A DNA stretch of 64,000 nucleotides from Cystobasidiopsis lactophilus (taxonomy: Eukaryota; Basidiomycota; Agaricostilbomycetes; Agaricostilbales; Chionosphaeraceae). Each line of letters starts with the position of its first letter. The stretch's first letter is position 1. Made by a program: the position numbers and the translations under genes. The stretch covers positions 251,828 to 315,827 of the forward strand of contig BCIO01000004.1 in NCBI GenBank assembly GCA_001599975.1, read 5' to 3'. Below the pieces are notes generated by a model. The model did no database searches, had not been told where the DNA came from, and was given only the letters and a program-made list of their open reading frames with translations. Shown here piece after piece: positions 1 through 11,263 of the stretch.

Positions 1-205
1 CCATGACGAATTCGCTCGCCGCCTTTGAAGTACCGAGCGACAATCCTGTGAGTACTGAACCTGAGGGCCCCGTAAATGGTGCAGTATTGGTCATCGGCGT
101 GGGCCGCAAGGAAGCGCGTGATGATTTTTGCCACTTTGGCACGGCGAGCGCTCTCTGATATTTTGAAGTAGTGATGATTCGGATGGAACCACCTGTGTCT
201 GCACT
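1..205 (-). CDS. Partial gene running off the left edge, unrecognised
   Basis: Read on the minus strand, about 65 codons are open to the window edge, with a balanced residue mix (HHYFKISESARRAKVAK, then ITRFLAAHADDQYCTIY). A plausible acceptor (TGCAG) lies near 205. Upstream exons cannot be fixed: open frames on the minus strand between 206 and 496 may belong to it or be chance. I do not recognise a family. Only an internal or C-terminal part would lie here. Confidence 0.25.
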
Positions 206-1342
206 TTAGCAAAGACCGCCTACGTGGGCAAGGAAGGTGGACACGGACTCTGCGATATAAAGAACACCAACGAGAAGCTCGCGCTTGAAACTTTCATCAT
301 CTCCAAAATCCCCCAACCGAACGTCTGGGAGACCAGGATCGCGATGAACGGAAATGCCCAACCAGAATGGAAGTGCGGTGTGCGGGGGACGGAGGATATC
401 TGGTTGGCGGCGGCGTCGTGATTGGCCAGTGGCAGAAGGCTCAAGTGGCTCTTGGCCCTGCGCTGGATCATGGCTCTGGTTTCCAAGTAGGCTCATGATT
501 GTTCAGGGAAGAGAAGCAAGTTACGTTGGACCATTTCGTAGGCACAGACAAAGAGTGGAAACATCGACGGCCTCGATACACAGGGCACAGACTATTGGTA
601 CAAATAACCTCATGCTGCTGAGACAACAAGAAGGCTGATGCATCCATACGATCAAGCCTCACTTCCACCATGGCCGCTCGGTTTCCTCTATATCGGGGTC
701 TTCGATTGGCGAAAAGTCGCGGGAATTTGCCCCCCGGGGTCGAGAGCTTCGAACCGAGAGCAAGGCTCGCGAGACGACGTCCGCAACAGATCAGTTGGCC
801 GAGTAGCGACCTAGACTCAAGCACAACAAAGCAGACCATATCACTGTGAGACGGCGGACCGCTGACTATACCCTCCTGCTTGCCATCGTTTCGTTTATTC
901 ACCCAACTGAGTCCATGTAGATCACAAAAGTACGGTAAAGGGAAGAGCACTGCTTGGTGGCTAAGGACGAGTCGAAGCGAGCAATGTGCGAGCACTGCGA
1001 GCCAGCTGAGCCAGCTGGTTAAGTAACAGTGCCGTTGCAGCAGGCGATGGTGAACTAAGCCTCCCAGTCTTCGACATTGGGTCACAAACAAGATCCAAGC
1101 AAGGCATGGGGCAGGCAAGGAGGCAAGCCAGAAGTCATGGTCCCTCTCCAAGCAGAGCGGCGTCTCGTGAAATGCAAGTCTGTGCTGGGCCAGCCGACCT
1201 GGGATTGACGCTTTGCTCTGTTTGCTGCTTCGAGGATTTATTCAGACCAAACCAGGCTGGACCAGGCCATTCGCAGCTCGCATCCGCAGAAGTCAAGGGC
1301 CACCAGGAAGCGGCCGACTAAAATTTGTTTGGAGCGCCAACA
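206..1342. other. No supported gene
   Basis: This stretch holds a 227-codon minus-strand open frame (468-1151) of Cys/Trp/Arg-rich, unstructured composition that I do not accept as a gene, plus the presumed promoter of the gene starting at 1343. I see no repeat or RNA gene in it. Confidence 0.4.
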
Positions 1343-3862
1343 ATGTCGCTCTCCGAGGCCTTCTTGATCGCCACCCAGCCTTTGCTGCCGCAGATCCACG
1401 TCGCAGAAGGCAGCCGCACCGTCGCTGTGCTCACGCCGAGATGCCTGGCGCTGGTCGGCCTCAACGACACTTCGGTCCTGGCCACCGTCGACCTGCCCGA
1501 GCCTGCCTGCCACGCCTGCACCCGGTTGGTCGCCCACAAGCGTTGGATGGCGGCGGGCGTCAAGGGCAAGAACAAGCTGTGGCATTGGAGCACGCCGGTG
1601 AACAAGGACGGCACTTTTGCAGAGACGCCGGCCAGGCAGGAGCTGTCGGTGCGTTTTTCGGGCCTCTCCCTCAAGATCTCGCGCATGCTGATCTATGGAT
1701 GATCTCGTCTGCACAGACGGAGGCGCCGGTCATGGCCATCGCTTCCACCGACTCGCTGGCGGCCTACCTTGACGCCCAGGCCAAACTTTGCCTCACTGAC
1801 TTGGCCTGCTCTCCGCTTGCGTCGATCGACTTGAACCTCTCCAACACCACCAGAGCCCACCTCAGCATCTTCTCCCCTTCCACCTCTCCCTTCCAACCTC
1901 ACTCAGCAGCCACCACCGTTGTTTGCCTCACCCTTCACTCTTCGCCTTCTTCCTCGGTCCCTTCTTCGCCCAAAAAGAAGTCGAAAAAGACCACTAAAGG
2001 TACTGCTGGAGAAGAGCTGGGCGCGGCGCAGTCTGCCACCTTGTCATTCGTGGCGTTTGATGGCAGCCGGGCGACTTTGGTCAAGAGCGTGCCACTGCCC
2101 GGTGGCGACCAAATTGTCGATGCCGCTTGGACCTCTTCCGGCCATTTCACCATCCTCCTCAACGACTCGACCTGGCACCACTACACTCTGGACAGCCAAC
2201 TCGATTGGCAGCTCGTCCGATCCATCACTTTGGCTGACACGCTCCAGATCTCGGCTGCCTCAAGCCAGCACTTGCTCCCCGTCAAAGGCCCGTTCATGAT
2301 CCTCGCCGCTCAAACTAAAACCTCGCAAGAGAAGCTCCAGCTCTCGCTCTGGGATCTCCAGCACGGCGTGGTGCTCGAGGCCACCACCGTCACCCTGCCC
2401 TCGAACCACCCGACCTTCTCGCTCGCCTACTCGTCCAACTTCCTCGTTCTCGCCCACTCCAACGCTAAAGAATCTCGCATCTACGGCCTGGCACTCACTG
2501 GCCTGCCGGACCAATCCCAGCTCAGCCTGGTGCTCGGCAAAGCCGCCTTGACCTCCCAGTTCCTCGCCGTGCCCGATCCCCTCAAGGTTCGGGCGGACCA
2601 GGAATCGAAGCGGATCAAGTACAAGTACCCGAAGGTGTCCTCTTTACGCTCCGACTACCTCGACGCCTGCGCCCAATCCCGCTATGCCCTCTTGGACTCC
2701 CTAGCCGCAGCGCCCGCTAGCATGGACGTGCTGTTTGAGGATTGGGTCGGGACGCAGGTCAGGGCGGCGAGCCAGTACGCTTCGGATAAAGCGGAGAAGA
2801 GGCGGCGGATTCAACAGGCCAAATTGGCACCCGGCCCAAAGGCTACGGGCGTCAACGCGACCGTGTCGGAAGGGCGGAAAGAGTCTAAAGCGTCGTCGGA
2901 AAAGGGCCAAGCGGGGGACAAGGCGGCGGAGGAAGAGTTGAGCGAAAGCGACGTCGAGGGCGAGTTGGCTAAGGACCCGGTGGCCGACATCAAGGACGGC
3001 ACGATCGACTCCATTGCTGTTCAGAGGCCCGGTCTGAATGTGCGTTCACTCGTTCTGGGCATCTTTCGCTCTCGTTTCCTCTTGCTGACTTTGGTCCCCA
3101 TTCAGCCGCTGCTGCCTGGCGCTTTTGTCTCTGAGATCGTTCGACTCGCCCTATCGGACTCTGTTCAGACATTGCCGTCCAAGACTCTTCGCTATTTGTT
3201 ACAGCGCAAGGCCATCTCAGACTCGGTCCTGCCGTCTGGCTTTACCAAAACTCTCTTCAAGAAGAAGGAATGGGTGGGTCCACTGCTACCATTGAGCTCC
3301 CTTCATTCTGACTCAGACTCTTGCGTCTCTGGACCTTCAGACACTTACAGAGACAGCCATCAAGCTGGTCCCTGACGTCCCCGAAGCTGACTTGGTCGCC
3401 ATTCTCAAAGCCGCGCTCGCACCCGGCTTTGCGCTGGCAGATCCGGATCGCGTTCTGGCTCGCGTTGCGGACTGCGCCGTCTCAGCCAAGCCCATGCGGC
3501 AAGCTTTGGCGTCGCAGCTCGACATTGATGATGCGCGGCGGATCTTCAACACACTTGCCGAATGGATGCCTAGCGCCCAGGATCACTCGACACCCCAAGT
3601 GCCTTCTCTGCACCGGCTGGTGGACTTCATCACCAACTTAGTCGACGCCAAATTCGTCGCCCTGCTCCAAGACGACGCGACTCACTCCGCGTTGGCGACT
3701 CTCAACTCAAGCCTAAGTCTGGCTGTTGAAGCAACGCAAGATTGGGTCGGCTTGAAAGGCTCGCTGGATACCGTTAAGCGGGAGAGAGAGAAGGCTTTGC
3801 AGCCCGGGCGAGCGACCGAGCGGGAGATCGGCGAGTATAGCCTTGAAATGCTTGAGATCTAG
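1343..3862 (+). CDS. Utp8/NOL11-like nucleolar ribosome-biogenesis protein
   Basis: Four exons, 1343-1648, 1717-3039, 3106-3273 and 3341-3862, join in phase 0 to 772 residues. The third intron could instead end at 3316, also in frame. The N-terminal 450 residues read like a degenerate beta-propeller (MSLSEAFLIATQPLLPQIHV start, several Leu/Ser-rich strands). A Lys-rich patch (PKKKSKKTTK) follows near residue 200, then a charged linker (about 520-560) and a helical C-terminus with TLRYLLQRKAISDSVLPSGF. This layout resembles the U3 snoRNP/t-UTP protein Utp8 or its animal counterpart NOL11, which act in rDNA transcription and early pre-rRNA processing. The family call rests on architecture and composition, not on a signature motif. 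It lies tail to tail with the Far11 gene, whose stop is 46 bp away. Confidence 0.45.
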
Positions 3863-3908
3863 CCGTCACAGTCTCATTCTTGCAAGCAATGATGCCTATT
3901 GCAGTTCT

Positions 3909-6900
3909 TTATACGTCGTAGGCGTCTCGATCGAGCTCGTCGGCTAAAATGTCCATGTCCATACCCCCCTTTACGCCGCGCTGCCTTCCGAGTCATATCT
4001 GGTACCGTGCATCACTGAACGAGCCAGTCATCAGCCAACGTTTGTTGCAGTCGACATCGAACGCACCTCAAAGAACACCGCCTCAACCTCGTCGACCGGA
4101 GGCCCTGTGTGCGGCGCGCTTTCGGCCGGACCCCGCTCGTCCTCCTCGTCCACGATGAGGCTGCCCGGAACGTAGTCTTGATCGATGGCATCGATTGAGA
4201 CCAAGACTGGCCGAAGAGCAGGAGATCTGGGCTCGGAAGAGTGTCGACGAGCTCGCGGCCGAGGAGACCTGGGCGAGCCGTCCGGCCGCGGTGGCACACC
4301 GTCTCGCTCCTCTTCCAGGGCCGTGATGATATCCGCTATTGGCCTCGCCTTAGTCATTGATAAGAGAATCAAGGAGGACAACGTACGAGACATCTCAGAC
4401 CAACTTGGCCCAGCGTCAGATATCGAGCCATCCTCTGAGCCCGAGTCGCTGCCAAAGTCGAGCGCACCAATAGACGCTACGCTCTCCGAGTCGCTGATGT
4501 CTTCAGTCTCGCCGAGAAGCTCGGACAGCCGTGACCAAGCATGGTCTTGCTGGCCACCTCGGCCTTCTAGCGAGTCCGGGAAGAGAGACGGGACGCCGTT
4601 GACGTCGACCGAGTAGCGCGGGGTCAAGAGATCGCCCAGTATCGCTTCGTAGTCTTCGGTAAAGTAGATTTCGGTCAAGGCGTCGGGGATGTAGGAGTGC
4701 CGAAGCGCTGGGTCGCTGCCGAACGTGAGCATGCTGCGCTGAGGCGGGAAGCTCTCCTCTTGGGGCGAAGGTGGAGGATGACCAGAATGGGGCGGGAGGT
4801 GCTCTGAGCCGCCAGAGAGATGGGAGGATGACCGGCGGTGCAAGGATGGAGCGAACTTGTGATAGTGCTTGGCGTTGAAGAACTTGACTAGCGCCCGCAG
4901 CGCTTGCTCATTCGGCTGTGGCCAGAATCACACACCGTCTTGCTTCCTCAGTTTGGAATCCACTCACAAGGGAGTCCTCAGCGTCGCCGTCGATGTCTGC
5001 GCCAGTGAGCCAGTCGTCCTTGAGGTCGGGACGGCAGTTGAGATAGATTGCGGTGATGACCTTCATGTTGCCTTTCAATTCGACAGATGAGCGAAAAGAA
5101 CCGAAACTAAGGGAAGGAGTTCACCTTGGCGCCACTTGCGACCACAGTAAGGGATTTGGCTCTTGATGACCTTGAGGGTGTAAAGTTGGAGCAGCGGGTG
5201 GGCGACCTTCAAGATGCGCTTCAAAATTGCCGAGCTCTTGTATTGGACCAACAGGAGGACGCGGTGGATCTTGCGCTTCGTCAGCTTTTGTAAGATGTGC
5301 ACAAAATTGATGATGCTGAAAAAGTTGCGGGCGGAGAATTCGTGCACCAGCTCCGGCTCATCGCCTAGTGCGGCGACCTCAGAGGTGACTGGCCCGCTGT
5401 GATTACCGGTACTAGCACTAGCTGAGAGGGATGGAAGAGAGGCTGGGTTGGAAGTGGGAGAGTCGAGGAGTGGGCGGGAGAAAGCGTTGAGGACTAATGA
5501 TTGCCGGCCTTCCGGTGGCCCTTGTTGGGACACGACCAGGTGGCAATACCGGAAGAAGCTGCGTCCCACATCAAATATTGATCAAGTGGGAACAAGCGAA
5601 AACGAACTTGTAGTCGGCCACCTCGTGCTTGAGGCGGACTTGGAGGGAGACCTCTTGGAGGCCAAAGATTTTGAGGATTAGCAGCAGGCAGTTGGAATCG
5701 ACCAGTAGCTGCGCAAAGTACTGAAATTTCATAGCGTCTGTGAGTAGAGAACAGCAATCTTAGCTCAGCATGAACTATAGTGAAGGCTCAGCACCCACGA
5801 GAGACCTTGAGCCACTGCAGCATGAGCATTAGGACAGCTGAGACGGATTTGGAGGTGATCTCGCGGTGTCGCATGACATCGGTGTCGTCCATGGGCAGTT
5901 GCGGCGGCGGCCCGTCTGAGCGCCAAAAAGGTTGAAGAGGCCTCTCAAGCAGGCAACAGCCAATCAAGACGCACCTTCTGTTTGCTGAGGAGGGCCACCT
6001 GCACCTGTGTTAGGTGCCAGCGTGGCAAGAAGCAGCTTCAGCAGCACGATGACGGCGGACTGCATGTGAGGCAGGATAGCTCTCTGTGAGGTGGACAAGC
6101 GCTCTATATATCAGCCATAAGGCTATATAAAAGTAGCTGCGGGCACTCACGTAGATGACCTCCATCCGTTGCAGCCGCTTGACGTCCTGTGCCCTAAGCC
6201 GGAGCTTCTTCTTGGCCTTTTCCTCCCCCGTTGCTGGCATGTTCTTGAGTTGCTGCGTCAGTTCCGCCTCGTACTTCTCCAGCATGGCCAATGGGTTCAT
6301 CACGTCCTCCTCCTCGTTCGCCGACAAAGGCGAGGAGTCTTGGCGCAGCTTGAGGTCGGCCAGTTGCTGTTGAAGCTGCTCTATCCCTTCGAACCGAGAG
6401 GTCGATTGGCGAGCGGCCAGTTCGGCTGCGGCTTCTTTATATTGTGCCGTCCCGCTCTCGTCGGCAATGCACTCCTCCCGGAGCTTGACCGTCTGCCAGA
6501 GCTCGGTGGAGATGCGGACGTGCTCCCGGTACAGGCTGCCCGCCTCGGCGATGGACTTGGGCACGAACCTCCTGTCCACCTTGGCCGGCTTGTGCCCGTC
6601 CCAAGGGATGTAGTTGGCCGGGTTGGAGCTGGAAAAGGGTAAGACAAAAGGCCGGCCCTGGTCGGTCTGGAACTGCTGCTTCTTGGGCTTTTGCTGTTGT
6701 TGGCCCGGCGGACCACCTTGTTGCTGTTGCTGCGGGTGCTGTTGCATCATTTGAGTCTGGGGCGCGGGAGATGGTGGAGGACTAGGGGCTGGGGTAGCTG
6801 GCATAGGTTGAGGAGCACCACCATTCGGGTGTTGCTGGTGGTGTTGCTGCTCTTGTGGGCCATTCCGACCTGGGTGATGATATGGATAGAGCGGTCTCAA

Positions 6901-8584
6901 AGGATAAGGAGCCGAAGCGGCCGCTATTGAGTCAAGGGAGATTTCCGAGATGGGCACTGGGATCTCAGGAGGGTGGTAGGTTGGGTACTTGGCGGTGATT
7001 TCGTTCTTGAAGTTGGAGTAGTCGGTCGCTGCCACTTTAGTGTATAGCGCTGTGGGAATCGACAAAGAGGCGGCATTTGAGATTGAGGTCAAATCAAGGG
7101 AGGCAGATAACCCACGCGCTTTCTTGGGCGGCTCGTCCGGTGGCAAGCCCTCGATCTCGCGGACGAGCACTTTGAGCCTGGCCAGCTCTTTGTGCCCGCC
7201 CAAGCATGCTAGGATGGTCTTCCAAAGCAAGAGCAGGAGCTGCAGGTGGCGACAATACCGTAAGACTCGTAAGGGTCTGAGAGGAGGGCGAGCGGACGTG
7301 CCTTCTTGACCGGGTAGCCTTTCGCGTTCTTCTCCCTCAAGCCAGCCACTAGGTCGAACAAGTATATCGGTAAAGGTGGCGCCAGCGTCACTGTGCACTC
7401 CCACAATGTTTTCAGTCAGCGCGCCGGATTGGGGCTAGCAAGGTACGCACTCAATTCCTCTGCCCAATCCTCGTCCCCCCTCAAGATCTCGACCATGAAG
7501 TAGAGGATGTTGAGGTAGATGGACAGCTCGGCGTTGAGCTCCTCCAAGTACTCCTGCCGCTCCTCTAGCCGAGGCCAAGAGGGCGAGCGGGGTGGCGCGT
7601 TGCCCATTTCGTCTTGAAACGTGCTGTCCCTGTGCATTTCGCAGTGAATCCAGTATTAGCCTCGACTTTCTTAGATGAAAGCAGGGGATAATAGAGGGCA
7701 AGCAAAACGCACGACACGATGGTCCACCGGTTGCCCGCTGCTCTCATGGCATCATAAACGACCTGCAAAGTCCCACACGCCCTCAGCTCGAGGCAGTTGG
7801 TGAGGATGCGCTGGAGGTGGTCGTCCTCCGAGACGGTCGAGTTGGGGGTGCCTTGGGCGATGAAAGCGAGCTGCCTGGCCGCACCGAACCGAATCTCGGC
7901 GTCCCGGTGCTCGAGGGAGTCGAGGAGGGAGGTGATGTGCTCTCTTCTCGCCGTTTCAGTCTGTTCTCTCGCGCTTCTCTGAGACCAAAGTCAGGTCTGA
8001 AGGGGGAGACGACGACGGACAGCTTGGATCCAATCTGGTTTGTCGCCGGGCAAGGCATTTGGCACCGGTTCTCGCTGTTGTGAGGTAGACCAGCCGCCTT
8101 TGGACCAAGCTTGTAGGCCGTCAGACATCAACGGCGGCAGCTCCGTATATCTGTGCGAGGCTCTCGTTACGGAGGAAGCTCGAACGAGCTTGGGTAGAGG
8201 TGAGAGCACGCACGAAAAGAACTCCTCGAGCTCTTCTTTAGTGGTGCCAGAGTCGGCGTGGTGGTACGCATACTGAATTGGCTACAAAAAACCCCAAGAT
8301 GTCAAAACATTCATGCCCATTTCGCAGCGAACACACAAGCATGAAAGTTCCCGCACCTTGAGTTTGGGGATGGGAGGCACGGCGACATTCCTTAGCTGGC
8401 CTAGGTTGACCGTGTCATTCGCGGGAGGGAAGGGCCCAGACGAGGCAGCCGGCGTCGCTGGGGGTTGCGAGGGCGGCGAAGGCGAAGGGACGTGGGAGGA
8501 GTCGACGGAGGTGTCGGCCGGCAAGTTGGTCGTGGATGGCGCTGGGGCTGGAGCTATTGAGCCCTCGACGAGCTCATCGCTCAT
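3909..8584 (-). CDS. FAR11: STRIPAK complex subunit Far11/STRIP
   Basis: Scaffold of the STRIPAK phosphatase-kinase complex, which joins PP2A to striatin and GCK kinases at the nuclear envelope, ER and Golgi and controls cell fusion, polarity and fruiting. Exon 1 is 8357-8584 (Pro/Ser-rich, 76 codons). After a 75-nt intron comes the conserved N1221 start IQYAYHHADSGTTKEELEEF, followed by YTELPPLMSDGLQAW and, near 7.8 kb, an armadillo-like stretch with AARQLAFIAQGTPNST. The C-terminal DUF3402/Far11 part has FVLPFSSSNPANYIPWDG (about 6.6 kb) and the terminal block MLTFGSDPALRHSYIPDAL (about 4.7 kb). A Gln-rich tract near 6.7 kb separates the halves. The last coding exon (3909-3980) encodes a short acidic tail after an 86-nt intron. 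Many short introns interrupt the gene, and the middle joins are approximate. Confidence 0.88.
6660..6860 (-). repeat. CAG/CAA-rich low-complexity tract inside FAR11
   Basis: The minus strand encodes runs of Gln with Pro, Gly and His (HPQQQQQGGPPGQQQQ) between the two conserved halves of the Far11 protein. Such interrupted CAA/CAG tracts are length-variable linkers in fungal regulators. The frame stays open. Confidence 0.7.
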
Positions 8585-8599
8585 CGTCGAGCGCCGGGA
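8585..8599. promoter_or_regulatory. 15-bp gap between divergent FAR11 and eIF3l start codons
   Basis: The first ATG of FAR11 (minus, 8584) and the first in-frame ATG of eIF3l (plus, 8600) are separated by only 15 bp, so promoter and 5' leader of each must overlap the other's coding region unless a later ATG is used. eIF3l has an alternative ATG at 8669 ([10 protein letters not shown]). Confidence 0.5.
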
Positions 8600-11007
8600 A
8601 TGAGTGGCCGGCGAGGACCAAGCGAGTTCGACGAAGCCTGCCCAGCAACAACCGCCTCATCGCTGCAAATGGCTCCGTCTGACGAAGAAGGCTACTTGAC
8701 TGAGGACGATGATCTCGACGTGCCTGGCTTCCAACCGCCCAGCGCAGAGGGTGAGCTGCTTGCCCCTTTAGCGCGCGCATCCAAGGCCAGAATTTTGACA
8801 GCTTTGGAATAGAGCAAGCGCTGGCCCAGCAACGAGCTGCCGAAGCCGCCTTGTTGGCGCGCGAGAACGCAGCGCTGCTCGAACAAGTGCCAGACCCAGT
8901 CAAGAAGGTCAGGCGTCGTGGCCTGATTGATTGTGCAGAGCTGGCGATTCTAAATTTTGAGGGAGGAGCACACAGTTCTTGTTGCGCCTCCACTCGGCCT
9001 TGCAGCAGCAAAACGTCGCCGAGATCACGCAGCTCTACGAGAAGCAGTTCAACGCTTTGTCCAACGATTTTTACAAGTCGGAAGAGTGGCCCCGCGCAGA
9101 GGTCGTCGCTTCCCTCGTCCGCAATGGTTCGTCCTGGCCTTTGCCCCTCATCAGTGTCTGTTGCTGATGCCCTGTATGTGGGGATGAACAGACGAAGTGT
9201 TCCTGGCGCTCTACCGCGAGCTCTACTTCCGCCACTTGTACTCCAGGTTCGCGTCCAACATTGACATCGACGACCGCTTCGACTCGTACGAGAACTACTG
9301 CAACCTGTTCAACTACATCCTCAGTTCGTCTCGCCTACCATTGATTGTCTCATCAAGAGCTAATCGAGGAGTTGTCGGCGAACAGACAGCGATGGGCCAG
9401 TGCCGATTGACCTGCCCGCCGTCTGGATCTGGGACATCATCGACGAGTTCCTCTGGCAGTTCAACGCATTTTCCACTTGTGCGTTGCTTCCTTCCTCCTT
9501 ACGCATCGTATTGCGGCCAAGTATACTGACAATGCACAGGGAGGGGCAAAGTCAAAGACAAGTCCGACGACGACCTGATCCTGCTGGAAGAATCGCCCCT
9601 GGTGTGGTCCTGCTACTCGGTGCTCAACGTGCTCTACTCCCTTGTCCAGAAGTCCCGCATCCAAGAGGTCCTCCCAACCGGCGCCACCTCAGAGGACGAA
9701 TACAGCTCCCGGCCGCTCTATCGCCACTTCGGTTATTTCTCCTTGATTGCGCTTCTAAGAATCCATGTTCAGCTGGGCGACTACTCCTTGGCCTTGATCG
9801 TCCTGGATCCCATCAACTTGAAGGGCATGGTCGAGCCCGCCACCCGCGCGCACACCGTCCACTCCGCCCACATCTCGGTCTTCTACCACGTCGGCTTCGC
9901 GTACCTCATGATGCGCAGGTACAACGACGCCATCGAGGTCCTGTCCCGGGGCGTGTCCCACTTCCACAAAAACCGAAGGTTCACTTCGGGCGCTGACCAG
10001 GTGCGTTTCCTTCACCTTTCATCTGCGGATCGATTGATCTGAAGATGTGCTCCTGATGGGAACGCACAGGTGGCCAAGACGGTGGACCGGATGTTGGCTC
10101 TAGTGGCCATCGCCAACTCGCTCTCGCCCTCGGTGCGGCTGGAAGAGTGGGTCAAGCAAGGCATCCAGGACAAGTTCTCCGACTCGACCCACAAGCTCTC
10201 CCGCACCTCCACCTCCCTCCTGGCGCCCGAGGAGGTGCTGGCCACCTACGAGGACCTGTTCAACCGGGCCTGCCCAAAGTTCATTACCCCCACCCCGCCC
10301 GCGCTGGACCTGATCGAGAAGGACGAGAGCGTGCTGGAGCAGGTGGCCGACCCCACCAAGCACCAGTGGAACCTGCTTGCTGCAGACATCAAGTCGCTCG
10401 CCGCGGCGCAGGACACCAGGTCGTTCCTCAAGCTCTACACCACCTTGTCGACGGAGAAGATGGCGAGCTTGTTGGGGAAGACGGAGGCGGAGGTCCTCGA
10501 GGACTTGGCGGTGGTCAAGGGCGCGCAGCGGATTTTGAAGCACAACAGCCAGGCTTCCCTGCTCGAAGGGGACGTGGAGAGCGTGGGGGATGTGAACTTC
10601 TCGGTGGCTAATGTTGGTCCTTCCCCTTTACCTTTATCAGTTGTAGCATCTCTGATGGTCGGTGTGGAACTGACAGGGGACCATCACCATTACCGAGTCG
10701 AAGAAGACGAGGCAGCTGGGCGACTACTTCTTGCGAAGGTGAGAATCGGTCATTACCCTAGCAGCTAGGCAATAGATGCTCAATACCTTGCCTTTCTCAC
10801 AGGAGCCTCAAGACGCACGAGCAACTGCAGTCTCTGCGCAACAAGCCCTTGCCCGCCGCTCCTCGGCCCAACCCCAACGCCGGCGCACCCGGTGGAGCTC
10901 AAAACCAACCTCCTCACCGCAGCAACGCCGACCGTGCTGCTCCTGCGCCTTCAGGTGATGCCAGCGGAGCCAAGACAGTGGCCTGGGCAGCTTCGGCCAG
11001 AGCTTAG
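8600..11007 (+). CDS. EIF3L: Translation initiation factor eIF3 subunit l
   Basis: Non-core subunit of eIF3, which binds the 40S ribosome and recruits mRNA in the cytosol. Nine exons (8600-8750, 8786-8907, 8976-9126, 9192-9323, 9386-9478, 9540-10000, 10070-10612, 10677-10738, 10803-11007) join to 639 residues; the first join is the least certain because its intron would be only 35 nt. Diagnostic segments are the N-terminal [20 protein letters not shown], then [32 protein letters not shown] and [20 protein letters not shown]. Next is the TPR-like domain with [16 protein letters not shown] and [19 protein letters not shown], and finally the PCI domain ending in [17 protein letters not shown]. 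The length slightly exceeds animal eIF3l, mostly through an acidic N-terminus and a Pro/Asn/Gly-rich tail. The start may be 8600 or 8669. Confidence 0.92.
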
Positions 11008-11263
11008 ATTCCCTCTTCACAAAAGCATGAAATGTTCTTCTTTGCCCTGTTGCCCTCAATGTTGACGGTGGATTCCTCTTTGAGTTTTTTTTTACAAGAG
11101 TGAAAAATATCTCTACTCTGTTTTCTATGGTTCCATTTCAAAAGTCCGCAAGAAGAAAGTAAGAAGAATGCCCTCATTTTTTGGATTCGAGTTTACATGA
11201 GAAAATTCTGGCGCGCTGGGGTATGAAGAGAGTCGAAAGCGGACCGCCCCTTTTTGATATTGT

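Noticed and set aside
468-1151. 227-codon minus-strand open frame
   Set aside because: Cys/Trp/Arg-rich random-looking composition, no motif, no splice context; a non-coding frame in GC-rich DNA is enough to explain it.
1213-1716. N-terminal extension of the Utp8/NOL11-like gene from an upstream in-frame start
   Set aside because: The better solution is the exon 1343-1648 in another frame joined over a 68-nt intron with clear donor, branch site and acceptor.
10100-10611. Long open frames on the other strand and frame of eIF3l
   Set aside because: They mirror the strong codon bias of eIF3l; no independent motif.
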